Assembly: GCF_905147365.1 (NCBI RefSeq) | Contig: NC_056410.1 | Coordinates: 7,353,501-7,417,500, forward strand | Length of the DNA: 64,000 nucleotides | From: Aricia agestis | Lineage: Eukaryota; Arthropoda; Insecta; Lepidoptera; Lycaenidae | Direction: 5' to 3' | Shown: piece after piece, positions 12,701 through 27,700 of the stretch | How positions within the stretch are numbered: position 1 is the stretch's first letter | Layout: each line of letters opens with the position of its first letter | Made by a program: the position numbers and the translations under genes | The notes under the pieces: generated by a model | Told to the model about the DNA's origin: nothing | What the model saw: only the letters and a program-made list of their open reading frames with translations | Database searches by the model: none

Positions 12701-15700
12701 CTGAGGCCTTATCCTTAGGTACTTATATTATTCATAAATCACAAAGTTTGTTCTTGACTTTGAGTTCTCCAAAATTTTACAGACGCTTCTAAAATGAATT
12801 GAAAATGGCGGATTGTAGAGAAAGAGTTTTATGTAGAGAAATTATTCAAATGCCTTATAATTTATTTACGTTATTGACATTTTGATTGGTGCCATCAAGG
12901 GTTCATCAATATTAAAATAAACCTGTATCTACTCTGATCGATCAATATACATATAGAGTGATTTACGTAAGTTATACGATAATGATCCTTAGATCGTCGT
13001 TATAAGGTGTAAAATTCGAAACAGGTAGTAACTAGTACCCCGATTCTACTATTTTAATGCAACATTAATGCAGCAGCGTTCCTCGTTCGATCCAGTTCGT
13101 TTTCTATCGAACTATGAAATAGTATTGTCATGAAAATATGTCAGACACGTTTAATTGGTTAAAATTTAAAAAAGTCAGTTGTTTAACTTTAGTTTAAACT
13201 CTAAAGATTAATAAATAAGCATACATCTATTTTGCTGTTTGACAGGAAATTATTTTTTTTTAAAACTAATATGGATCGAAGGAGGAACAAAGCAGATTAC
13301 TAATTGAAATTGCATTCGATTGTCGATAAGCACTCTCAGGGGCGGATCTACTTAAAGGTTTTTTGGGCTGCAACCCAGGGCCCCGCGAATACAGAGGGCC
13401 CCCAACCGAACCCTCAATGGAAACGAATAGACGATATTGTCAATAATAAAAATTATCTAGAATTAAAAAAATCCGACCATAAGGTTGGCAACATAGGGTT
13501 GCGATCAATCAACCCGTGTGCGCATCTATCAAACGGAACGGGGAATGAGGCATTTTCTTATTTTTTTAATTTGATTATCAAAATGGCAATTAGTTGAGTA
13601 ATTAGGTAGGGCCCTTAAAAAGTATTAGCCCAGGGCCCCACAAATTCAAGATCCGCCCCTGAGCACTCTGCTCTAATATTAAGTAGAATCGGGGTCCTAT
13701 ACTATGTCGGCACTAAAAGCCTCCCCTTCTAATGATAGATATGCATCGTACTGAATGATTACGTACTGTTATTTTGTGTTTAGCTGCAACATACTGTGTG
13801 GTATCTAGACTGTGGCGTCACGTGATTCGCCAGATCGATATCCATACTAATAATTAGTAATTACTAATATTATAAATGCGAAAGTGTGTTTGTCTATCTT
13901 TTACCTCTTCACGCCCAAACCGCTGAACCGATTTTGCTAGGTATGGACCAGCTATGGGGATACTTTCGATGCCAGGAAAGAACGTATTATGATACTTTTT
14001 ATCCCGGAAAAATGTACGGTTCCCGCGCAATGGAGTTGCGGGTGTCATGTAGTCTTTAATAATTCATACAGGTTTTATTATAAAGGTACCTAAATCAATG
14101 CTTAACCGACAAAGAGGGGTAGAATTAAATTAAAATTAAGTACAGTTTGAATTTCACGCTACCAATACCTAATTGTATTTTCTTAAATCAACTAGTTTCA
14201 CTTTGGCCACTGGCTGTGGCCAACGTTAGTTTAAATGACTTTAATGCTAAGTACTGACATACGGTTTTGCTCGATAGTTTTACTCCAAATCGAGCAATAA
14301 CCACCGTGTGGACCGCAAAACTGACAGCTCGAAGGCTCGCTTCGAGCCAGCTCGATGGAATTAAATATGTCAAATATGTCATTTCCTTCGATTCGGAGTA
14401 AAACTATCGAGCAAAACCGTATGTGAGTACTTAGCATAAGATAGGTCTCTACTTATCTTAAATAGAGGGGAGAGAGATAGATATATTAGATAGATTTTAG
14501 AAGCCTGTAAGGCTTATTTGTCTTGTGTTTATAATGGCTAAAAACTACACAGTAATGCTTACGCCTATACTAATTGGAATTTAAAAATAAAAGCATACTT
14601 AAAAATTCTAATTATCCTAGTAAAAGCCATTTGAATAAATTAACCTTGGCCGAATTTGTATTAAATTTGGTGGAGCAACGGGCCTACTTACGACGTAATG
14701 TCTCTAATGGATACAAATTATCTGGAGTTACCATCGAGGCGTTTCAATTGTCACCTCCGCTTTATTAATTTAGTATTCTTTGTCAGCTCCATCTTGCCAA
14801 AATATTTTCAACCCTATTTCATGTAAAATAGGGTCTATTCTGCAATATCAAAGGGCTAACCCTTCAAAGGTTACGCTATCGTCTAAACGGCGCCAAACGT
14901 AATGTCGCGTTTTTGTTTTTTTTTTACATTTTGTTTGGAATTGATCGACGATGGGGAAATACACGATGCCAGAGATAAGTGGCCCATTTCATTGCCTTTA
15001 CAATGTAAATAGGGCCATTAAAAAGTCATTAATTTGAAAGGAAGTAAATAATTAAAAAAACAAATATTTGAGTTTCAGTACTTTTTCGTGATAAGGAATT
15101 ATTGTTTTAGGTTTACATTTCAACTTTAAATTGAAAGTTGATCGGGAAATGAATCGCGGCGTTCTCCAGTTTGCAACAAAGTTTTCGAAATGATTTCATA
15201 CAGTTTAAATAGCTTTGAAAACAACTTGATTTTATATGATGCAGCATTTGTAAATTAAACTGAAAATGTATTCAATTATGTAAACACTATGGTACCTTAT
15301 AGATTTTGAAACAGTAGAGAGTAGAAAAGTATAGACTAGAGAGGGTGATTCTTCTACAAAGCCCAAGCCTGTGTTATATGTACTAAAAAAACAGAATAGA
15401 AAATATAATTGAATTTTTAGTCTATATTAGCGGCGTGGGGTATTCAAGATTCCTATCAGCTTCTCCTATCTCTATTTGGTCATACATACTTACTTCGAGA
15501 AATCGGTACATACATCAATTTGGTAGCCAATCAATCCTGTCTAAAAAGATGTTGTATCTCAAGAAGTCTTCAAACACAGTTTATCTCAAAGTGAAGCAAA
15601 AGAAACTCTCTTCTGGTTAGTAAACACTATACACTAAATCCCGCTTCTCTCAAGTTTTAAACCTCACAATTGTACAATCATCTACACTACTATTATAAAG

Positions 15701-18700
15701 AGGAAAGATTTGATTGTTTGTTTGTCTTGAATAGGTTCCGAAACTACTGGACCGATTTGAAAGATTCTTATACCATTGGAATCCTACATTAATTCTGCTG
15801 AACATAGGCTAAATTTTATTTTGGAAAAAATAGGGTTCCGTAAGATATTTGGGATTTTCGGACGCAAAGTGTAAAAAATCAACCAGAAATGTTACTTTTT
15901 TCGCGTACGCTGCCTAAACTATAAAAGATAGGACCATAAAATGTTCTAAGTAATTGTAGATCTTTTAAATATCTACAAAAAAGTCCGCGACACACTTTAC
16001 CTATCTATGTTGAGTGAGGCACAATAACCATTTTTTTATTAAAAAATCTTGATATGTTTTTGGACTACATTTAAATGCCTTTATTTTACTCATGGCATTA
16101 ATTATTATCAAAATAAATTATTTCATTACTAAGTACAGTTAATGTAGATAATATTTGGTTTTGAATGATTAAAATTGGACGTTTGGTTTTAATGTTATGG
16201 CGAAATTAAAATATTACGATTTCTGCTGCACGTTGCGAATTGGGCGTCGTCATGGCGCGCCGAGCGGGTGTGCTCGCCCGGAGACTCCACGTAAATATTA
16301 ATTATTATTCCCTCGATCATGGGAATCGCAGACACAATAGATTTATAATATAATAGTTTAAATGCGACAGCCGGGTGCCACTTCATTGATGGGATAATAT
16401 TATAGTGCTTCATTAATTCATTACGTTTTGAATGACTATCACTTATATTTTTTGAATTAATAATCAAGCATAACACATAAAATATAAAAAAAATACAATA
16501 AAAATGTGTATAATAATTATAATATAGTAGTTACAGGCTAAATAGTGTAAACCATTTTTATGTTCTGCTTAACATAAAGATTGACTAAGAAATAAAGATT
16601 GAAAAAAATTTATTTAAAAATCAATGTCCACCCGTGCGAAGACGGGGCGGGCCGCTAGTACTTAGTTTATAATTGAGTTAGGTGGGCGAGTTGAGTTGTA
16701 AGCAGTTGGGAATTGTTGAGTTGTTGGGTTGAGAGGAAACGACCTCGTTGCCCGCTTCCTAAATTTCTTCCCGCCGCCGACGTGTTAAGAAAACTTAGAT
16801 CCTTGGAATTATTCGTTGGCACTTTTGTATAGCAGTTTTTATTATTGTCGTTTAAATCTAGGACTTGCAAGCCATTACGCAAGTGTTTATACGTAGTATA
16901 AAAGAATAACATCAAAATACTTTAAAAATCTAAGCAGTTAAGCAGTGGCGGGGCTAGACCTAAATTTTATGTGGGCCAGATAAATTTTGCGAGCAGCGAG
17001 GTCCCCTGATGGATGACGCAAGGAGAGTGGGGCCGGGTTTTGAGGTAAAGAAATTTATATAGGTAAGTACTCAAACTTTTTTTGTTTATAAATATTTTTT
17101 TCTATAAATTGAGTAATTAAAACTAGTAAATCCTTAAAAAAATGGTCCATACTCCAAAGGGTGCTGGCCTCTCGGACCGCGGTCGCCCACGTCTCCTACA
17201 CCTTACGCCGCCTCTGCAATTAAGCATACACACTACACAGTGACCATAGATAATACAATATTAAATATATAATAAAGGGACAGACGCTAAAAATATCGAT
17301 CTCTAATACTTTATAACCATTGGACAGTTTCCGATTTTCCACAGTGGAAATTCCACTTTGTCGATTTGAGAATTTGAAAGGCGAATGCCCAAAAGTGGTA
17401 CCAATTTGTCTCATGCTTCAATATGAAAATATAATAGTAATTCTTTTTCGAATTTTTCAACGTAATTCCACGCCAGGAATCCAGTTTTTGAACTGTGAAT
17501 ATAAATTATAAAATAAAAACATACTAACTAATAAGTATGATTAGTTCTATGTTACAATAAAGTAAAAAATAAAACGCCATCTGTTGAATCGTATTAGAAC
17601 TAAAATGTTAATTGCATCGATATATTTCTGGATTTTTTTATAATATTATACATAAAATATATTTAAGATTTTTGAAATTTTATTTTAATACACATCCAAG
17701 ACCCAGGAACATTGAAAACTTTTTGTTCCGCCTGCGGGACTCGAACCCAGGACCCCCGGGATGAGCGCTGGCCACGCGCAATGCGAATTCATTTTCATCG
17801 ATATTTTCATGGAAATAAGATATTTTCCCACATCAAAATGTAGCCTATGTCCTTTCTCAGACTCTAGAATAACTGTGTACAAAATTTAATTGCAATCGGC
17901 TCATAGTTTTGGCGTGAAAGCGAGACAGACAGACAGACATACAGAGATACTTTCGCATTTATAATATTAGTATGGATTATATCTTATTAATGATATTTTT
18001 AATCTCCAATATTTGATACTGCTGGTAGTTTTTATTATTGTGTCCTAATAAAAATGGTTTCACAAATAATTTCATAAAATATTTTTATTTGTTGTCACTA
18101 TTACGGACTGTTAGTATGGATCGCTCCACTTAGACCGATCTGTATGAAGCTATGTGGAGGGTTTTAGAGTAATGCGGACGAATCCGTACGGACCTGTCCG
18201 CAAGCTTCATACAGATCGGCCTATAATATCTATCCGGAGCGATCCGTACCAACGGTCCGGGTTAATTCTATGATTTTTTGCAGGAGTATGATGAATGATT
18301 TAAATAGGTATTTTTCTTTTATGTTGATAAAAATTAATCTTATTTAAATGTTTGTGTGATCAATGATCATGTTCACATAATATTATGTTCCATAATATGT
18401 ACTGCTAAATGTGAATTACTTACTGAATGTGTATTAATTCATACACTATATTAGGCTTAATTTACATGTAATATTATGTTATTGATTAATTATTATTGTT
18501 CTTAAATAATTAAGCCCTTTGTGTTTGCCCTTTTTTCCTTTTGTTTATAAATTATAATACAACTCTGTTTTTGTTAATGTTATAATAAAGCCGCTGGACA
18601 TTTGATGCATATAACATATTACGAGTATGTATGTATTTGTTATTGTTATGACAATGTTTGGATAAAATAAAAATACATTGTTTGTTTTATTTTTGACTCC

Positions 18701-21700
18701 AGTCAACAGCATGCTCCTTGTGAGTATAGTATTCCTTGGCAGCATGAGCATAAGCCCAATAGCGCACACGGCCAGGTCGTGCAGCCATCGAGAATCGAGA
18801 TAGATACCTTAGTATGAAACCGCCATTGACCATGCGCGCACTTGGCCACCAAGCGGCCACACCATACTTTCGATGGCCGCTAGTGCGCTATTGCTTATTG
18901 GGCTATGTGTCCATTGTGAAAAGTATTGCGACTAAAATGTTACTTACATATTATAATAATAATAAATACCCCTAGATATTAACGCCTTACTCTGTTTTTA
19001 GAGCAATAACGTTCGCTCGTGTATGACCTGTCAATAAAATAGATTCTTTGAAGATTTTGAGGTCATTTTAGATTTTATCAAATTACTCTGAAACCACAGT
19101 TTTGTTTACAAAGATATTTTTATAGGAGCTAATATGATAATTATAGACTGTAAAAAACCAAGTTTGGTCGTGAAGCAAAATGGTACAGGGTTCCATATAT
19201 AATCATATATTTTTGGGCATTCTCCTTTGTCGGGTAGTTGTGAATGTCGGGTCGATGCGAAGTGGACGAGCCTCGTCGTGGAAATTATTCATAAATTCCT
19301 AAACAAAAGCCGGTTCCGAGGAGCGAGGACGGAAAATTGTCTTGTTTATTCAATTATTCGTATTATATTATATACTAGCTCTATTCACTTAGACCTTTTG
19401 TAGTGGAAGGAGAAGGTGAAATAATTAATCTTGTTTTCAGAATCGGGTAATTTTTAACTCTTGCCAGTAAAGTTTGTCCACAAATGTGTTTTTTTGAACG
19501 CCTCTACTTCTCGTTATTTTCATAATAAGGCTTTCATAATAAGGATTTTAAAATTCAGGATATTATGGCATGACATTTTTATTTTCTTTAAGTATACATA
19601 TTGTATACTCAAAAAAATGTCAAAATGGTCCCAAAAACAAACACGCTGAATAGGGTATTTCACCCATAAAGTTAATATACCTAGCGGAATAGAGAAACAA
19701 AGGCCTGAGCAAGAGAGATGTCATTATCAGTAACACTGCGTGGTAAAAAGAGACGTGTGATACATGACAGCAGCACTCTTTTTTTGACGTTCAGTCGGCA
19801 CGTGCCGCACGTTGACAATTTAATCTCATAGAATTCATGTTCAATCATGCTTGTGTAAGTGTATACGTACACATATTTTTCACACAGATGAAAACCAATT
19901 TCGGTTTCGTTTGACAGCTCGAGATTGTTCCTCTATTCCGCTAGGTATATTAACTTTATAATTTCACCACGCTTTTGGCCTCGACGTGCCATGTCTATTA
20001 TAATAATATGTACAATATTATAATAGTATGCTTATAATATGTACAATATTATAATAGTATGCTTATGTATATTATATTATAAAACAAAGTCGCTTTTTTC
20101 CCTCATGTCCCTTTGTTCCCTTTAATCTTTAAAACTACGCAACGAATTTTGATGATTCTTTCAGTTTTAGATAGCCCATTTATCGAGGAGGAATATAGCC
20201 TATAGGCTATATTTTATCACGCTAAGACTAATAGAAGAATGTGGAAAAAATTGGGAAATTATTTGAAAGGGCTTATCTTGCTGGAGCAATTTTTATGTTA
20301 TTTGGCACCGATAAGAAGTAGACCACGTGAAGGATCATGGGCTATCGATTTTAATCATTTTTCAGGGGCTAAATATTCTATACCCGTGCGATGCCGGGGC
20401 GGGTCGCTAGTGCCTAGTATACAGTAAAGTGCTAGAACACAGTAGCTAATAGATCATCAGAAGCTTTTCAACTTGGTTATAGAATTATAGGACAGACAAG
20501 TTTCTAATGCACGGACTATGTATGGGCGTAATTACTTTGAAAGCTTTGGAGCATTAGACTGAAAGTCGTGAGGGTCGAGTCTAGTAATTTATACACGTGA
20601 AGAATGGACCTCTACGTCTGTTTCACACGTGTGCGAATGGAGAAAAGAAATAGATGTACTGATTGTGTTAAAGTTCTTAACATTTTCTATAGTCTTAAGA
20701 TTTATGAGATCAAAAGTGAATTTTCCCAAACACAGCACAGCGAGTAATATAAAATACTTTGTATAGTAGAGACTAGAGCTACGAACATACGCCTATGTTC
20801 TGAATATTCAGAGCCTGCTAGTGTGTACCTATTTTATGTCCAGATTCCGCCATTTTTTTGTCGGGAACAAGCAGAGCCAATCAACAACGTTGTTGAATAG
20901 TTAACTTCTGTTAAAAACCTCAAAAGTCGGGAAACTGGAATTTGTGGCATAATATACGTGCCTCTATTCGTTAAGTCTCTAGTGTATTACGACTTTAAAT
21001 TAACATCCGATTGATAAGCATAATCGATTTGCAACTAGGCCAATGTAAGACGTTAAAAAGTTAGCGATTCAACAAGCAGCTCCGGCCAAGTATACGCTTA
21101 TTGAATGCTTGTGATACAGTTCCTTCATAGGTATCTTACCTTTGATAGCACCTTTATTTGAAGGGTGTAAGTACTATTTTATAGGAACTCAGAGATAAAA
21201 CAAATGCATGTACTTTATGCGTCTTAAAATTCAGATCACGAATGGCGCGCTAGAGATATACCTACTCGCGTTCCATTTTCGAATATTTGACCTTTTCCGC
21301 GGCCCGTTCGAAACTCAAACTTGGATATTATTGGTCTGCGCTTTTTTATTGTTAAGTGATGCAAGGCAAATAACAATGGATCATTCCTGCTGTATGCCCA
21401 TACTTTGTTCCTCACAACGGCACAGAATTGAAAGAGATATATCTTTTTAATGTTAATGAATATTTTATTCGTTGAATTTGTGAAAATATTGTGCTCTTTT
21501 TGAAACTTTTTCCACAGTACTGATTGCAGATAATACTAGTGCATGCCGTGTCGTAGGAAGGTTTCTTGGTAGTGCGTGTCATCAAAACCGCATTATTGTG
21601 TACTTAGTCCGATCTTATTTTACTTCACAGCCTCTACGATGATGACCATTATATCGCACGCTGAGAACGAAAGTGACTCAACTCGAAATTGGCAATTTTT

Positions 21701-24700
21701 GGGAAAAGACGAAAATGTGTCTGTGGGACTAAGCATTTTCTGTTCATTTTACGATTACACTAAAACATGATTACGAAAGTTATAAATTTCTTTTGCATTA
21801 TATTGTTTGACTTAATAGCTTTAGATATACAAAATATTTTTTTGCCAAATAATATTATTTTCCTATATAAAATAGCGCTTGAAAAAAACTCGGAAAAATA
21901 GGTCACTTTAGTATTAGAAGTTTCTTTATGTCTACTGACCTTTTTAGGTAAAGGTCTGTTCATTTATAATATTGCTTAAGAAAAAAGGTTATTTCTAAAA
22001 ATCAGTCAGTTTCCCTCTTATGATTTTGTATATTTTCTCAAAAGAGCCGAATAAGACAGTGAAGTAGAGTTAAATGGCATTTATTAAATCACTTCTTACA
22101 CAAAATAGGAACCTGTAATCATCACACTAAACAAAATAATATCAAAATCGTATCAAAAATTGGTAGGAAACAAGGCTAAACAAATGATAACATTAACCAA
22201 ACCATGCTTTCACTGGTTTCGATAGTAATTCCTAAATATAACATAGGTAACATCTATCACGATAATATTTCTGTAACAACAATAAAGTATTTATCGAATT
22301 CAACAATATGCCGTTATTAGCACTAACTTATCAGTCTAACATAGTACTTAGTACAGTTTTGTAATTACAATTCGGTTGTATTACCAAATCAAATAATTTT
22401 AATTAAACTCTGCTTAATACACTAACTCAGATAAACAAAACAATGAGTACCTACCTACTGTTTTCACTGGTTTAGATAAGTAATTCTTAAATTAATTGTA
22501 TTATTAGCACTAACTTATCAGTTTAAACAGTCTTGTAGTCATAGTCATCAAATCATTTTAATTAAACTCTGCTTAATACACTAATTCAGACTTTGCTTTT
22601 TGAGTATGACATAGTAATACCACTTTAAATTTTATATTTTAATATTACTCCTAATAATAAGCACTTAATACTCGTATGTATCCATGTTATTTACTATTAT
22701 TTTTAAGTTTAGTTACTCACAAAGTATTATAAAAACTGGCGTAAATAGTAGGTATTAAATTTTTTCTGACTAAATCTTTGAGATCTTTTCTTTTCTTTCA
22801 ACTCAAGTGCATGCTCATAGAGCTGTTCAAGTACAATTTCTTTGAAACCCATCATTTTTTTACGTTTATTCCTCATGTCAATTTGAGAAAAAATCTCATC
22901 GGAGTATGATGTTTTGTAATAAAAGTGAAACATCTCCGCCTTATCAAATTTAAGTACTTTAAGATCATTTCACAAAACTGTTTCTTTATGGAGGTTTTCC
23001 TTAAAGTTGTATCCCCACTGCTCCTGAAGTAGTTTGAGATTTAAGAAGAATTCATAATTAACTTCTTTGACTATGAAAGGTTGTCCAGACTTCCGAGCGC
23101 TTTTGATCAAGGTAGCAAATTGAACTGGTATGTATATAGGGCCTGCTTTTTCGTTCTTCTTGATTTCTTTTTCAATCAAACTATGCACATTATCTGCTTC
23201 ATTTTGGGTGTGCCCTTTTATTAGATCCTTATGGGTTATACTTTCGATGTTACCAAAATGAGCGACAGCGTATGAATATAAACTAGCTATAACTTTATTT
23301 TTGTTCTGGCCAGTGCAGTTGTCAGAATAAAAAGTTACATGTAACTTTTTATCTGCGTTTTTTGCGCTAAGAGTTCGTAAGTAATCAAAAATACATGAGC
23401 CTATTTCATTGGCTCCCCTTTGTCCCTGGGTCTCGTCCCAAAAATAACAGTAAACGTCTCCGTAAGACTTTTTATCCTCTTCCCCATTTTTTAATTCTGT
23501 TATTGTGAAATCAAGACAGTTTATTTTTGAAGAATAGTAAAAATAACTTGGACTGGGACATAACATGACGGACTGTAAATCATAAATTGCGCAAATGTGG
23601 GTCTCGTCAATGTTTCGTCGGTCTGTCCGTTTTTCTTGGCGACAAAGCTCTTTTTCTTGGAGGTGTTTATCATAGTTCGGCTTGAGCAGTGTTTTGTTAC
23701 TTTCGGGAGCAAGTTCGTACGCAACACACGTTTCACACCTGTCTTTTTTCGGCTGAAAAAAACTTATATTGAAGTCTTTGTTAAAAGTGTTCAAGTATAA
23801 CCAATAGTCGCACTGTGGCAGACTTTTTTCTTTTTGATCATTGTTAAAATCAGTCCAGAGGTCCCTTATAGTTTTGCTGTCAGATATGTACTCCCTACTT
23901 GAAGTAGCTCTTAAATAGTGAGATTCTACCCTCGGTATGGACTCTATGTGTTTCCTGATGCTTTGGAGCAATTCAGGGTCTACCCTCTTTTTGTTGTCAT
24001 GCTTTCCTCTACCCTCAGGCTCTACGATACCATGGCTATTGGTTTTACTCTTAACGGTTCTCAACTTTCTGTCCGTTATGTCCAAAGTGTTTATGAAAAA
24101 CAATTTGCAAACACGGATCTTTTTGCCATTTACTGTAAAATAAAAGGCGTTGTTTGGAAGGCTTTTTTTGATTTGGACAAAGGGGTTTTGAGCATTTGAA
24201 TACGTGTACCTAGGTTGCACTTCTATCATGCAAGATCTAATAAAAGCACGCTGTATTTCCAAATTTGACAATCCCCAATAGGCTTTAAACAGATTAGACC
24301 TCTCATCCTCTTTTATGTTATCAAAACATTTAAATCTACACTTGCTCGTACATGTTCCTTTCACATGCTTAGCTGGAATGATTTTTTTTGATTTGGACAA
24401 AGACCTGTAACTTTTTCCGGAGTTTCGTGATATTTTTGTCTGATTCTGTTTCCAGTTACCAGGGTTCCTTTTACGCTTCCTACTTTTTGAGGGTTGCGGT
24501 TGACCCGAAGAATCAGAAGATGAAGAGCTAGTATTGGAAACACGTCTACTTCTTTGATTAGAATTTACAGCACGGTATGTTGGATCAGAGTCACTTAGAT
24601 CCACATCACTTTCATTTGGGTGTATTGGTGATTGAGCGTATAAACGTGGATTACCTGTTTGAGGTCTTAAATTGCTGGTACTAGGACCAGGAATAGTTGT

Positions 24701-27700
24701 ATTTTGAAATTCACTTGTAACTGAAGTACTTGAAGATGATGAAGTACTGCTACTACTTGAGGATGAAGAACTGCTCGTACTGGAACTTCTTGAACGTGGT
24801 CGGACAGCATCTGTAGTTTCCGAAGTTTTGTCAGTAATGTCTGGTTCTGTATTTATTTCTTGACAAGCTCTTTCAGGCTCCTGAAACATGAATAATTTAA
24901 CATTTTATCATAAGATAGAAAAGTTGATGTTAATGACCCATGTCTCACATTGAAATTAATAACTTACATTTAAAGGATTTGATTTTTTGCTTGGGTTTTG
25001 TATTATCTGATGTTCTTGGCCCAGACGTGGAGATGTATTTTCGATGATTGAAGGACTAGATGGTATGTTTTCTTTGTCGATTTCCAAAGCCTCTTTAAGA
25101 TTCTGCAAGCAAGTATAATATTAAATTCTTTTACTAACAATAAACATAACTACTGACAAAAAACGAAGCATAAATAAATAGTATCCCAAATTACCTCATT
25201 TTGCTGTCTATCCTCCACCATTTGAAGAATTAAAGCGCTTCTTTTCATTTTTAGCTTTTGGGATAGCTGACTCAGTAGAAAACATTAAACACTGAAAAAA
25301 GTAATGAATTGCACTATTACTGGATGTGCCTATTGAAAAACAAACTTGAAAATATTAAACAGACTTTCTTTTGAATAGCACAAAATATTTAAGAGTATAC
25401 TTATAACTAAACAGACCTGTTTCAAAATGGGACCATCACTTAGACTAATTTCTTAATAAATAGGTGACCAAATTTGACATATGCCACTGGAATTGCTAAT
25501 ACACAAAACATAAAAGGGACCTAAATCTAAATCGGTCAGTTTATGAATATAAATTGTAACGTAACTTACCTCCAACATTGACAAATAAACAGACTCAAGG
25601 CGTAATCGGTCACTGCGGTACTAAACTTGTAACGTCCTGCTACGACAACTCACGGTGCAACACTGATTTCGTCACTTTGATTCGGGCGCGGGGGGCGAGA
25701 ATGCTTGAGTGACAAAGAGACCGAAATATAGCTCTATCCTTTTCTTACCATAATTAGCCAGTTTTCTATTATAAGTATGATAGATTGTACTTTTTTAAGT
25801 CATTCTGTATATTTAACTCATTTAACCAAAATTTTGAAATCGGTCACTTTCGTTCTCAGCGTGCGATATGGTGGACATAAAGGCGAATTCGGGGGTAAAA
25901 TAACTGCGAACTGGCTGTAAGGTTCTGTGTGGTTCTGTGCCACATTACACTGAACACATAGTGTGGATATCGAACGCGCACTACACCTGTTTCTTATGCG
26001 GGTAATTATTGGCAGTAGCATGGTTTTTATCGGAATTAACGGCCATTTTCATTAATTTACTGCGGCGGCCGCCTTGAGTTTTTAATGTTGGCATACCTGC
26101 ACTGGGCCTCATAGGTGCCGTCAAATTCAAGTTTTGTTTCAACCGTTCAAGATGTATGACAAGTTTTTAGACAAACTTGACAGATTATGTTATGTAACTT
26201 TTTATTAAAATTGTCGAGTAGGTAAAATTGGGCCCTGGATGATGGATCTAAGTAGATATTTTAAAAACCCATAAGTAAGCAAATACTTATGTTATTAAAC
26301 CTACATCTTTCAATTTACTTACTATTGGAAGTCTGATGCCTAGATTCTTGTTGCTTCTGGTTTATGAACGTCAAAACATCAACTAACCAACAGCACTGTT
26401 GAACAGATAATCTCCTGTCCTGTGGTGGTGTGACCTCAACAGTAAGGCTAGGAACAGTAACTATAAGGCTAGGAACAAGCGGTAACCCGATCATGGATGT
26501 AACCGTTTCCGCCATGTTGTGGTCACAGGTCACCACTCACCGCACCCTTCGTTGTAAAGGATATGAACAACATGATACTTTTTGGCCACTTTTGTATAGC
26601 TGGGTATCGGCCATATTGAGATTATTCTTCACTTTGAAGACTGAAGTAAAACGATAAAATATGGAAGAGGAACCCTTGGCTAAGAAAACTTTGACATTAC
26701 AAAAGCACAAAAACACAAAATTTATTAAGGTTGCTTTAAAAACTGCACCTGTTTTTAACGTAATAGAACGCCTGATTTTAAAGAAAAAAACAGGTAGTTT
26801 TCAAAGCAACCTTAATAAATATAGTGTTTTTGTGCTCTGTCCAATGACTAGTAATGTCCAATCACTAGTCATGTTCACCCTAATTCGGTTTAAAACAAGC
26901 TTTGCTTTTTTTCTAATCTTTTATCTAATCATTTTGTCTAATTTCCTATTCTAATTTTGAATTTAAATATAGAAATGTTTCAAAATAAACATAATTTTAC
27001 CTGGGCTGTACAGTTAATAACATATTCTGATATCTACCTTTTTACCTTAATTCTCTGTAATAAAGTTCAAAATTGGTAAACTGGTCTTGACTGTAAACAC
27101 GAAGCCTCCCCTCGGCGGGAAACGTGCGGAATTACTACGTAATTAAAGTGGGCAATTGTAATAGAATTAGATCCAGCCGACTGCCTCCCTCCCTCCACTT
27201 CCCTCCCAGAGGACAGGCGTGCTGAGCTTCTGAGTGAGAGCAGCTTACTCACACCGACATTTCTTGATAAAAACTTTTTAGGTAAGTAATTAAAAAAAAC
27301 TACGTACTGGCGAAAATATTTGTGGACTTGGCTAGTATCCGCCGCGCTGTAAGAACGTCCGCGTCATCAGGATTCAGGAATCGGGATTAAAGATATTCAC
27401 GGCTAGTAGATGATCGATAAATTCGATAAATTATACGCAAACCTTAATTTCACAGTCTATTATAGGGGTCGAAGTAAACTAACCCCCCATAAATCCCATT
27501 GAGCTCCCGCTTCCCAACAAGAAATTGTACTTAACTTTTTAAAAGCGTAATAAGTTAAGCAAATGCCGCGTCGTAATTGAGTTGTCCTGTCGTGTCTGGC
27601 TCGGTGGTACCAGGATTATATGGCCGCGAGAAGTTTACACTGTGGGGTGCACAGGGGCGCCAGCACGGCTATCAGCAGTGCATAGGCGACAGGGGGACGC

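Larger units (their letters stand above)
21655..25865 (-). mobile_element. DNA transposon with DDE-type transposase, possibly Sola-like
   Basis: A 23-bp inverted repeat (CGCACGCTGAGAACG...GTGAC) lies at 21655-21677 and, inverted without mismatch, at 25843-25865. Both ends are flanked by ATAT, a candidate 4-bp target-site duplication. The element is about 4.2 kb and sits antisense in intron 2 of CenG1A. It carries a three-exon gene reading toward its left end. A 4-bp duplication and the YSDNCxGQN motif recall the Sola superfamily, but I recall that family only in outline, so superfamily assignment is tentative. Confidence 0.75.

Noticed and set aside
17740..17790. Possible tRNA gene on the - strand
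   Set aside because: Has a B-box but no complete cloverleaf; fits a tRNA-derived repeat better.
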